64,000 nt of DNA from Candidatus Gastranaerophilales bacterium (GTDB taxonomy: Bacteria > Cyanobacteriota > Vampirovibrionia > Gastranaerophilales > Gastranaerophilaceae). A program made the position numbers and the translations under genes. Shown piece by piece: positions 26,537 through 34,128 of this stretch. The stretch covers positions 1 to 64,000 of the forward strand of contig CAJOJE010000014.1 of the NCBI GenBank assembly GCA_905234865.1, read 5' to 3'. Within the stretch, counting starts at the first letter, position 1; the number at the start of each line of letters is the position of its first letter. Below the pieces are notes generated by a model. The model was given only the letters and a program-made list of their open reading frames with translations. It was not told where the DNA came from and did not search any database.

Positions 26537-27777
26537 TAAAAGATATTATTTTGAGCGCAAATGAAGCTAAAATCAAACTTTTTTCCTTAGATACAAACGT
26601 TAAAAACGAAGCACTTTTAAAAATAAGCGAAGAAATTGAAGCAAATAAGGAAAAAATTTTTGAAGCAAATAAAAAGGATTTGGAAAATTCAAAAGTTTTA
26701 CTTGAAGAAAATAAAATTACAAAAGCAACTTATAACCGCCTTAAACTCGATGAAAACAAAATGAGAGATATGATAAAAGGCGTAAAAGACGTTATAAAAC
26801 TTGATGATCCGTCAAATAAAGTTTTATGGACAAGAGAATTAGACGAAAACCTTATTTTGAAAAAAGTAACTTCTCCAATCGGGCTTATCGGAGTAATTTT
26901 TGAGGCAAGACCCGACGTTATTACTCAAATCACCGCTCTTGCCGTTAAATCGGGAAATGCCGTAATTTTAAAAGGCGGAAAGGAAGCCGATAATACAAAT
27001 AAAATTTTCTTTGAAATCATACAAAATGCATTATCCAAAGTAAAAGACTTCCCGAAAAATGCGGTAAATCTTGTTTTTTCCCATGAGGACATTAAAGAAA
27101 TGTTATCTTATGATGATTATATTGACCTTATTATTCCGAGAGGCTCAAATAAACTGGTTCAATTTATTCAAAACAATACAAAAATTCCCGTTTTAGGGCA
27201 TGCTTCAGGCATTTGCCATATTTTTGCGGATGAAAGCGCAGAAAAAGATGTAGTAAATTCTATTGTATTGGATTCTAAAACGCAGTATCCTTCAGCATGC
27301 AACAGCGTAGAAACGGTTCTTGTACATAAAAATTACAAGTATTTGGACGAACTGAAAAAATATTTAACGGAAAATGGCGTTAAAATTATAGAAAATCCCG
27401 ATACTTATTCAAAAGAATATTCGGATACGATTTTAACCTTGAAAGTCGTAGAAAACTTGGATGAAGCAATTAACCACATAAATAAATATTCTTCGCACCA
27501 TACGGATTCTATTATTACAAACAATAAAGAAAATGCGGAAAAATTTATGCTTATGGTTGATTCTTCCTGTGTTTTTCATAATACGTCAACAAGATTTTCA
27601 GACGGATTCAGATTCGGTTTCGGCGCAGAAGTCGGAATTTCTACAAATAAAGCTCTTGCAAGAGGACCGGTAGGTTTAGAGGGGCTTTGCGTTTATAAAT
27701 ATAAACTTTTCGGTGAAGGTCAAATCGTTGATGATTACGCTAAAGGAAGAAAAGAATTTCATCATAAAGATTTATAA
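26533..27777 (+). CDS. proA: Gamma-glutamyl phosphate reductase
   Basis: The 414-residue protein has ProA hallmarks: SPIGLIGVIFEARPDVITQI, NAVILKGGKEADNTN, IIPRGSNKLVQFI and the catalytic cysteine in YPSACNSVETVLVH, ending with FGAEVGISTNKALARGPVGL. It reduces gamma-glutamyl phosphate to glutamate semialdehyde with NADPH. With proB directly upstream this completes the dedicated steps; proC is not in the window. A TATAAT-like box at 27790-27795 in the following gap may start the nadA transcript. Confidence 0.97.
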   Translation: MIKDIILSANEAKIKLFSLDTNVKNEALLKISEEIEANKEKIFEANKKDLENSKVLLEENKITKATYNRLKLDENKMRDMIKGVKDVIKLDDPSNKVLWTRELDENLILKKVTSPIGLIGVIFEARPDVITQITALAVKSGNAVILKGGKEADNTNKIFFEIIQNALSKVKDFPKNAVNLVFSHEDIKEMLSYDDYIDLIIPRGSNKLVQFIQNNTKIPVLGHASGICHIFADESAEKDVVNSIVLDSKTQYPSACNSVETVLVHKNYKYLDELKKYLTENGVKIIENPDTYSKEYSDTILTLKVVENLDEAINHINKYSSHHTDSIITNNKENAEKFMLMVDSSCVFHNTSTRFSDGFRFGFGAEVGISTNKALARGPVGLEGLCVYKYKLFGEGQIVDDYAKGRKEFHHKDL

Positions 27778-27824
27778 AATTTTTTGTATTATAATAATAT
27801 TCAACAATTTTTAGGAAATTAAAA

Positions 27825-28736
27825 TTGACACAGGAAATAATTCAAGAGATAAAAAAATTAAAGAGAGAGAAAAACGCAGTAATTCTTGCTCATTGTTACC
27901 AAAACCCCGAAATTGACGAAGTTGCGGACTTTGTGGGAGATTCTTTGGGTTTAAGCCGCCTTGCCGCTAAAACAAATGCCGATATTATTGTTTTTGCAGG
28001 TGTTTATTTTATGGCCGAAACCGCTAAAATTTTATCCCCGAACAAAAAAGTTCTTCTTCCGAACTTAAAATCGGGCTGTAATATGGCAGATATGATTGAC
28101 CTTAAACTTGTAAGAGAATTTAAGGAAAAATATAAAGGTATACCTTTAGTATGCTACGTTAATTCAACGGCAGAGGTTAAAGCGGAATGCGATATTTGCG
28201 CAACCAGCGCCAATGCGATAGAAATTGTAAAATCTTTAAACGCAAACAAAGTTTTATTTGCACCCGATTGTTATTTAGGCTCCTGGGTTCAAAAAAATCT
28301 TCCGGACGTTGAAATTATTTCCTATACGGGATATTGCCCGACACATTTAAGAATTACCCCGAAAGACATTATCGAACAAAAAGAAAAATATAATAATGCA
28401 CTTGTTTTGGTACACCCTGAATGCCATCGGGAAGTTGTCGAACTTGCTGATTTTACGGGTTCTACAACTCAAATTTTTGATTACGTTAAAAATTCAAAAG
28501 AAAATTCTTTTATAATTTGTACGGAAAAAGGAGTAACTGACAGATTACGAAGAGATTATCCCGATAGAACTTTTATTCATGTTAATGACAGAGTTGTATG
28601 TCACAATATGAAGCAGAATTCTTTATATGATATTTTTGATGTTTTAAAAACAGAAAAAAATGAAATAACCGTTGATGAAAACATTGCAAAAAAAGCACTT
28701 AGCGCAATCAATAAAATGCTTGAAATTAAAAGGTAG
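27825..28736 (+). CDS. nadA: Quinolinate synthase
   Basis: The 303-residue enzyme begins at a TTG (27825), after TTTAGGAAAT. NadA signatures are AHCYQNPEIDEVADFVGDSL, FAGVYFMAETAKIL, SGCNMADM, CDICATSANA, PDCYLGSWV, VHPECHREVVELADFTGSTT and VVCHNMKQNSLYD. The cysteines in SGCN, PEC and VVC are the three expected [4Fe-4S] ligands. It condenses iminoaspartate with dihydroxyacetone phosphate to quinolinate for NAD synthesis. nadB and nadC are not in the window. Confidence 0.95.
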   Translation: MTQEIIQEIKKLKREKNAVILAHCYQNPEIDEVADFVGDSLGLSRLAAKTNADIIVFAGVYFMAETAKILSPNKKVLLPNLKSGCNMADMIDLKLVREFKEKYKGIPLVCYVNSTAEVKAECDICATSANAIEIVKSLNANKVLFAPDCYLGSWVQKNLPDVEIISYTGYCPTHLRITPKDIIEQKEKYNNALVLVHPECHREVVELADFTGSTTQIFDYVKNSKENSFIICTEKGVTDRLRRDYPDRTFIHVNDRVVCHNMKQNSLYDIFDVLKTEKNEITVDENIAKKALSAINKMLEIKR

Positions 28737-28739
28737 GTT

Positions 28740-29267
28740 ATGAGTATCGAAGAAGAACAAAATTCCGAAGATTTGTATGCGGACATTGATTTCGATGAAG
28801 AAGATAAAGACGATATCGAATTAAAAGACGCAAAATTCATTGCCGAAACTCCAAAAACAGTTAAAAAGAAAGAAAATAAAGAAGAAAAATTATCTCAATT
28901 TTTTAATGATGAAGATAAATTAATCGGCGAAAAAATTATACAAAAAAAATCCGGCGAAATTATTGAAATAAAATACGACCCTCTTGGGCATAAAGAGGGT
29001 GTATTGTATAAAAACAAAGATAAATTTTTAAAAAAAGCGGTTGATTACTATGCAAACGGCTCGATTAAAATGGTAACCGAGTATGAAAAAAACGGAGGTT
29101 ACAAGTCTTTAATGTATAATGCAGACGGCTCGAGGCAGTCTTTTGTGGAAAAGCACCCCGACGGTACGGCAGATGCCGTTTATTACGACGCTGATGCCAA
29201 AGGAACAACGATGTATATGAAACTGGATAAAAATAAAAATTTAATCGAAAAGAGGTTTGAAAGATAA
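28740..29267 (+). CDS. Acidic protein with MORN-like repeats, unknown function
   Basis: The 175-residue protein starts MSIEEEQNSEDLYADIDFDE. An acidic, charged N-terminal half (about 1-60) precedes repeats of a YxNGxxK/YxxDG type: KKAVDYYANGSIKMVTEYEK, SLMYNADGSRQSFVEKHPDG and AVYYDADAKGTTMYM, similar to MORN/YwqK-type motifs. It follows nadA by 3 bp and probably shares its transcript. No export signal or membrane segment is seen. The function is unknown; repeats of this kind often mediate binding rather than catalysis. Confidence 0.65.
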   Translation: MSIEEEQNSEDLYADIDFDEEDKDDIELKDAKFIAETPKTVKKKENKEEKLSQFFNDEDKLIGEKIIQKKSGEIIEIKYDPLGHKEGVLYKNKDKFLKKAVDYYANGSIKMVTEYEKNGGYKSLMYNADGSRQSFVEKHPDGTADAVYYDADAKGTTMYMKLDKNKNLIEKRFER

Positions 29268-29289
29268 ATTTATTCAAAATTTATCTTTC
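29259..29289 (+). terminator. Perfect hairpin over the stop of the MORN-like gene
   Basis: A perfect 13-bp stem GAAAGATAAATTT / AAATTTATCTTTC with a 5-nt loop overlaps the stop codon. An A-run, not a T-run, follows, so it may stabilise the 3' end rather than terminate by itself. Confidence 0.45.
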
Positions 29290-29690
29290 AAAAAATTGCT
29301 AAAAATCTTGCCTTCTGTTGTTTAAAATCTTGCTTATAAAATTTCCCGTTCTAAAAAAACATATAAAAAAATAATAGAACCAACCGCTTATTAAATTTAT
29401 TTTGGGACCCGTTCAATCAAAGATAAATGCTGATTTTAGAAGATTTAAGACGAGTTTAGATTAACATTGTTATTGAATTTTAAAATATTCAACTTTTTTA
29501 TACAATTTCTTTTAAAAAATAATATTTTTGTATTCTTTTACATTAAAGTATTAAATATAATAACTTTACGGGCTTGCGCCAAAATATTTAACGCAATTGG
29601 TAAAAATATTTGGTTACGTTTTTTAATATAATCTTTTTAAATTATATATATCATAATAAAATGATTTTATCTTATATTATTTTTAACACG
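29290..29690. other. Gene-free spacer between convergent genes
   Basis: About 400 bp of very AT-rich sequence without a credible reading frame on either strand (the longest ATG frames seen are under 20 codons). It holds an imperfect inverted repeat, CCAAAATATTT with AAATATTTGG (29579-29622), and a TTGAAT/ATTCAA dyad near 29475-29494. I see no tRNA or known RNA in it. Confidence 0.5.
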
Positions 29691-29742
29691 AAATTACCGC
29701 ATAAGACATGTTCTTAAAACACGTTATGCGGTAATTTTATTT
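29691..29742. terminator. Bidirectional hairpin terminator
   Basis: AAATTACCGCATAA pairs with TTATGCGGTAATTT over 14 bp, with an inner TGTT/AACA helix; TTTATTTT follows on the + strand. It lies between the rightward nadA unit and the leftward zinc-ribbon gene and could serve both. Confidence 0.7.
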
Positions 29743-29755
29743 TCATAGATTGATT

Positions 29756-30604
29756 TTACGCTTTTTGGCGATATTCTTCGGGAGCATCCTCTCTTTCTTG
29801 GTTCCAACGGTCAAGCCCCATTTGTTTTCTGACTAAACCGATACCGACATGGACTCTCCATTCATCCATTTTCAACTGCGCAGCTAAGATTTTATGGCAC
29901 CCGATAGGAGGCAAAGGCAATAAAGGCTCGTACAAGTTTTTGATTGCCATTAATTGGTCGGGCGTGAGCGCAAGTTTTCTTTTAGGCATTTGAATTTTAG
30001 GAAGCATTAACTTTTGTCTGATTAAATTAATGCCGAAAAATACCTTCTTAGGCTCTAAACCGATTGCCTGTCCGATTACTTCATGTGCATCGGGATTCGG
30101 CAAAGGTAACATTTTTTTATACAATTCTTCAATTTGGGCAAGCTGTTCTCTGTTTACCAATAATGCTTTAGGCTTTTGGGGCGCACGTCTTTTATTAAAT
30201 CCGCCCTGACTATTTCTGTTAAATCCGCCGCCTTGAGGTCTGTTACCATAAGGGCGCCTGTTGTCACGCTGCTGATATCCGCCGCCTTGGCTATTATACG
30301 GGCGTCTGTTATCTCTCTGCTGATATCCGCCTTGGTTATATCCTTGTCTGTCACGATTATAGCCGCCTTGCGAATACCCGTCACGGTTTCCGTAGTTATT
30401 TGGGCGTCTGTTATATCTCGGCGCTTGATTGTTGTCGCTGCCAAAACTGTAACTTCTGGGGTATTCAACTCCGGTTTGAGAAGGTTGAGCATCACCGCCT
30501 GCACTCAGTTGCTTATCGGGGTATAAACAATCGGGGCATATAACTCTTTTGGGGTTCTTTGTTTCAAATTCCTTCCCGCATTTAATACATTTGTTTGTAT
30601 ACAT
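29756..30604 (-). CDS. Zinc-ribbon protein with RG/QGGY-rich linker and duplicated C-terminal domain
   Basis: The 282-residue protein has a zinc ribbon (Cys 6, 9, 23 and 26 in MYTNKCIKCGKEF and VICPDCLYP). A long low-complexity stretch follows (about 35-145), rich in Gly, Arg, Gln, Tyr and Asn, with repeats such as QGGYQQRDNRRPY. The C-terminus is a tandem repeat of about 55 residues: REQLAQIEELYKKMLPLPN ... VFFGINLIRQKLMLP, then PDQLMAIKNLYEPLLPLPP ... VHVGIGLVRKQMGL. The composition suggests nucleic-acid (probably RNA) binding and possible condensate behaviour. I do not recognise the C-terminal repeat as a named domain. It stands alone with its own terminator; an AAAAGG ribosome binding site precedes the ATG. 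Confidence 0.7.
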   Translation of the reverse strand: MYTNKCIKCGKEFETKNPKRVICPDCLYPDKQLSAGGDAQPSQTGVEYPRSYSFGSDNNQAPRYNRRPNNYGNRDGYSQGGYNRDRQGYNQGGYQQRDNRRPYNSQGGGYQQRDNRRPYGNRPQGGGFNRNSQGGFNKRRAPQKPKALLVNREQLAQIEELYKKMLPLPNPDAHEVIGQAIGLEPKKVFFGINLIRQKLMLPKIQMPKRKLALTPDQLMAIKNLYEPLLPLPPIGCHKILAAQLKMDEWRVHVGIGLVRKQMGLDRWNQEREDAPEEYRQKA

Positions 30605-30853
30605 AATTTAAAAGATTCCTTTTGGCTCTTTGCCTTTGTCCTCGAACTCTTATAGCGGCAATTTTTAAACCGATAAAAATAAAAATTAAATCACTAATTA
30701 AGCACTTATAGCCTTATTTTATACTTAAATTCAAAATTATACAAGTTTTTTGTTTTAATAAAATTTCACTAATTTTACATCTCTTAATATAAGCATAAGC
30801 CGAAACCGGAGAAAAGCCACAATAGCATTAAAATTAACGCTTCAAAAATTTTG

Positions 30854-31060
30854 TTATGCTATAAAGTTGTTACCGTATTTAAGAGAACCGACAAGAAAAC
30901 CTTCTTGAAGCATTTTATTCATGCTTTTGTAAACTTTCTTTTTGGGGGGTAAACTTGCTTTATGAAAGGCTTCTTGAGCGAGGCAATATTCTCTTGTAAT
31001 TGTATCCGTTATAAAGAAGTTTTCCGTGTTCATAAATTTTTCTTCAGTTAATTCAATCAT
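30854..31060 (-). CDS. Small protein of unknown function
   Basis: The 68-residue protein starts MIELTEEKFMNTENFFITDT; a GAGG five nt before the ATG supports this start, although a second Met nine codons in is possible. It is mixed-charge, probably helical, with a basic middle (PPKKKVYKSMNKML), and has no cysteine or membrane segment. Non-coding gaps of 249 bp and 95 bp isolate it. I do not recognise a family. It could be a small DNA- or RNA-associated protein, but nothing proves that. Confidence 0.5.
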   Translation of the reverse strand: MIELTEEKFMNTENFFITDTITREYCLAQEAFHKASLPPKKKVYKSMNKMLQEGFLVGSLKYGNNFIA

Positions 31061-31155
31061 ATTATCCTCGATATCTCTCTTTGTATTTATATAAAAAAAA
31101 TCATCGAAAATAAATTGACAAATTATATATAAAATATATACTTTTGTTACAAAAG

Positions 31156-32412
31156 TTAATACAGTTCTTCTTTGGAAAAATCAACAAGTTCTATCGTGTT
31201 TCTAATATTTTCATCGGATTTTCTGTAAATTTTTACATAGTTATCGCTAATGCCCGAGAAAAGACCGTCTTTTCCTCTTTTTTCAAAAAGTACGGGACGG
31301 ATTTGATTTTTATTTTTTTCAAGAAATTTTTTATGCAGAGAGTTTGATATTTCAATTATTTCTTTTGTTCTCTCTTTTTTAACATGGTCTAAAACCTGAT
31401 TTAAAAAGCCGTATGCGCTTGTTCCTTTTCTTTTTGAATAAGGAAAACTGTGGACATAGCTTAAATTTGAATTTAAAATTGCTTCTTTTGTTTCAAGAAA
31501 ATCGTCCCTGTTTTCATCGGGAAACCCTAAAATTATATCCGCACCGATAAAAGGGGTATTGAAGTTTTTATGTATTTTTTCAATCATTTCCAGAGCATTG
31601 TGCTTTGTATATTTTCTGTTCATATTTTTTAAAGTTTTATCACACAAACTTTGAAGGGATAAGTGGAAATGCGGACAGAATTTTTTGGAATGAACAAGAA
31701 AATCAAACAATTCTTCGTCAATTTCGTTTACATACAATGAGCCTAAACGATACCTTACGATATCGGTATTTTCTATTTCATAAAGCAGGTCAACGAGCTT
31801 TTTACCCCATAAATCCGCTCCCCACTGCCCTATATGAATGCCCGTCAGAATAATTTCCTTTACGTTGTTTTTTGTATGGATATTTATTTGTTCAATTATG
31901 TTTTCAATTGTTTCGGACCTTGAATTACCTCTTGCAAAAGGAATAACGCAATAAGAACACCTGTTGTCGCACCCGTCTTGAATTTTAACGGAGGGTCTTG
32001 TTTTATTGGTTTTGTGGAGAATTTTTGTTTCGTATTTTTTAATTTCAAAAATATTTTGTATGAAAATACTCTTTTTATATTCAAAAAGAGAATTAATGTA
32101 CTCGTCTATTCTTAATTTTTCCGAATTTCCCAAAATTAAATCTGCGTCAATTTTGTTTATATCTGCGGTTTGCGCCGTACATCCCGTCAAAACGACTTTT
32201 ATTTTCGGGTTTTCTTTTTTCATTTGTTTAATCAGATAAAAGGTTTGATTATCGGCATGTTCTGTCACAGAACAAGAATTAATAATAAAAATATCCGCTT
32301 CGCTTTTGTTGTTTGTTTTAATAAAACCTTTATTAACAAGAAGTTCGGAGATTATTTGCCCTTCGGTTTGGTTTGTTTTGCACCCCAAAGATTTAATATA
32401 AAATTTATGCAT
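31156..32412 (-). CDS. mtaB: tRNA (t6A37) methylthiotransferase, MtaB-like
   Basis: From the ATG at 32412 (AGGTG upstream) the product is 418 aa starting MHKFYIKSLGCKTNQTEG. The N-terminal UPF0004 domain has Cys in SLGCKTNQ, NSCSV and LTGCTAQ. The radical-SAM motif is DGCDNRCSYCVIPFARG (CxxxCxxC). A TRAM-like tail (about 370-418) follows. MtaB rather than MiaB is preferred for the SLGCKTNQ opening and RPSVKIQDGCDNRC context. It adds methylthio to t6A37 of tRNAs. Its start overlaps the end of the RlmD-like gene. Confidence 0.85.
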   Translation of the reverse strand: MHKFYIKSLGCKTNQTEGQIISELLVNKGFIKTNNKSEADIFIINSCSVTEHADNQTFYLIKQMKKENPKIKVVLTGCTAQTADINKIDADLILGNSEKLRIDEYINSLFEYKKSIFIQNIFEIKKYETKILHKTNKTRPSVKIQDGCDNRCSYCVIPFARGNSRSETIENIIEQINIHTKNNVKEIILTGIHIGQWGADLWGKKLVDLLYEIENTDIVRYRLGSLYVNEIDEELFDFLVHSKKFCPHFHLSLQSLCDKTLKNMNRKYTKHNALEMIEKIHKNFNTPFIGADIILGFPDENRDDFLETKEAILNSNLSYVHSFPYSKRKGTSAYGFLNQVLDHVKKERTKEIIEISNSLHKKFLEKNKNQIRPVLFEKRGKDGLFSGISDNYVKIYRKSDENIRNTIELVDFSKEELY

Positions 32413-33727
32413 TTTCACCTGCCTCAAAATGCGCAATGCATTCGATATGATGAGTGTTCGGGAACATATCCGCACCCTGAACGGATTTTAGTTTAAACCC
32501 TTTTTGAATTAAAAAGAGGGAATCCCTGCGCAAAGTCATCGGATTGCAACTTATATAGATAATATTTTTTGTTAATTTTGAAATGCCCGAAAGCGTTTCC
32601 TCATCCGCCCCTTTCCTTGGCGGGTCAATGATGATATTTTCAAACATTATTTTTTCTTTTTCAAATTTTTGAATACATTCTTTCGCTTTGGAATTTATTA
32701 TTTCAAAGTTATCAATATTGTTCAATTTGTAATTTTCTTTAGCAAGTGCAATAGATTCTTCGTTTTCTTCAACAAGACAAATCTTATCAACGCTATCGCT
32801 CATAAAAATTCCGATAACCCCCGAACCGCCGTATAAATCAAGAAGATTACCTTTATTTTTAATTAATTTTTTTGCATTTTCAAATAAAAGTTCGGCACAA
32901 TGCGGATTAACCTGAAAGAAGGAATTGCCGCCCAGTTTATACCGGAATTTGCCTAAATTTTGAATTATATAATCAACTCCTTGAATAAGATATGTTTTAT
33001 CCCCCGTTATTTTGTTTGTTTTATCAGGATTAAGATTAACAAAAACCCCTTTTATTTGAGGAAATTCAGATATTATGCGGGATGTAAAGTTTTTTATGTC
33101 CGGTTTTGTTTTGGAATTTAAAACAAGGGTTAAAAGAATATCATTGTTTGTTGTTGAAATTCTGATATTAACATGCCTTAAAAGCCCTTTATGCTCTTTT
33201 TCGTGGTAACACCCGAAAATCCAGTTATTTCTTATGAATTCAATTATCTTATCAACAATTTCAGGCTGAATCGGGCAATATTTAATGTTGATAATATCAT
33301 GGGTTTTTTCTTTATAATACCCTAAAATTACCCTTTTTGAATTTTTTGTATCAGTGGCGGGATATTGGGTTTTTGCCCTGTAATTATATACAAGAGGGCT
33401 TTTTATAAAGGGTAGAAAATTGACATTTTCAAAGTTTTGAAAAATTTCTTTTATGATATTTTCTTTAATTTTTGCCTGATAATCATAATCAATAAACCCG
33501 AAATCACACCCCCCGCAGCAGTTGCTTAAAGGGCATTTAGGAGTTATTCTGTGAGGACTTTTCGTAATTATTTTTTCTAATTTAGCCTTTGTATAATTTT
33601 TATATTTTTTAATTATTGAAAACTCGACAACTTCCCCTTCGATAACTCCTTTAATAAAAACGGTTTGCCCCTCAAAACGGGCAAGCCCCTCTCCTTCAAA
33701 AACATTTTTCTCAATAGTCGTAATCAA
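32405..33727 (-). CDS. RNA (uracil-5)-methyltransferase, RlmD/RumA family
   Basis: The 440-residue protein has an N-terminal TRAM domain (FEGEGLARFEGQTVFIKGVI), an Fe-S cysteine set CPLSNCCGGCDFG with a later KYCPIQP, and the SAM domain LLDLYGGSGVIGIFM. The catalytic motifs IIDPPRKGADEETL and ISCNPMTLRRD (nucleophilic Cys) are present. It methylates U to m5U in 23S rRNA (or tRNA; specificity is not assigned). It starts within 4 bp of the winged-helix gene stop, and its last codons overlap mtaB, forming a compact unit of RNA-modification genes. Confidence 0.9.
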   Translation of the reverse strand: MITTIEKNVFEGEGLARFEGQTVFIKGVIEGEVVEFSIIKKYKNYTKAKLEKIITKSPHRITPKCPLSNCCGGCDFGFIDYDYQAKIKENIIKEIFQNFENVNFLPFIKSPLVYNYRAKTQYPATDTKNSKRVILGYYKEKTHDIINIKYCPIQPEIVDKIIEFIRNNWIFGCYHEKEHKGLLRHVNIRISTTNNDILLTLVLNSKTKPDIKNFTSRIISEFPQIKGVFVNLNPDKTNKITGDKTYLIQGVDYIIQNLGKFRYKLGGNSFFQVNPHCAELLFENAKKLIKNKGNLLDLYGGSGVIGIFMSDSVDKICLVEENEESIALAKENYKLNNIDNFEIINSKAKECIQKFEKEKIMFENIIIDPPRKGADEETLSGISKLTKNIIYISCNPMTLRRDSLFLIQKGFKLKSVQGADMFPNTHHIECIAHFEAGENA

Positions 33728-34047
33728 TATTCGAAATACCTGTCAAAATCAACATCGTCAAAAGAACAAAGGAGCATATATACAGGGTCATCCTCGTTCA
33801 TTCTTTGAAAATTATATTCGTCAAACTTCCACAATTTAGGATTTATTCCGATTACTCTCACTATATTATGTTCCATTAAAATTCTCAATTTCTTTTTTAC
33901 AATTTCTATATCCATGTTCAATTGTTTAGAAAGTTCAACGGCTGTTATTCCGTCCTCGTTGGAACATTTTTCGGGGGTCATAAACATAAGTTCAAGACCC
34001 ACTTTCTTTAAGTCAGTATCTTCAATATCTCCTGTTATAACTTGCAT
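33724..34047 (-). CDS. Small winged-helix-like protein
   Basis: The 107-residue protein (MQVITGDIEDTDLKKVGLEL) has a probable winged helix-turn-helix: DGITAVELSKQLNMDIEIVKK then LRILMEHNIVRVIGINPKLW. An acidic C-terminal tail follows (DDPVYMLLCSFDDVDFDRYF). It overlaps the RlmD-like gene by 4 bp (ATGA). It may be a small transcription regulator or a protein-binding wing domain. No cysteine cluster is seen, and no autoregulatory site is evident. Confidence 0.6.
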   Translation of the reverse strand: MQVITGDIEDTDLKKVGLELMFMTPEKCSNEDGITAVELSKQLNMDIEIVKKKLRILMEHNIVRVIGINPKLWKFDEYNFQRMNEDDPVYMLLCSFDDVDFDRYFEY

Positions 34048-34128
34048 GATTCAATTATACTCCAAAAAGAAATCCTTTCGACAATCGTGTTTTACCATGA
34101 ACTTTTATCGACAGGTATTGTGAAATCT

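Noticed and set aside
30176-30526. A 116-codon rightward frame opposite the RG-rich linker of the zinc-ribbon protein.
   Set aside because: It is the reverse complement of a low-complexity repeat; its Val/Ile/Ser-rich product has no start signal.
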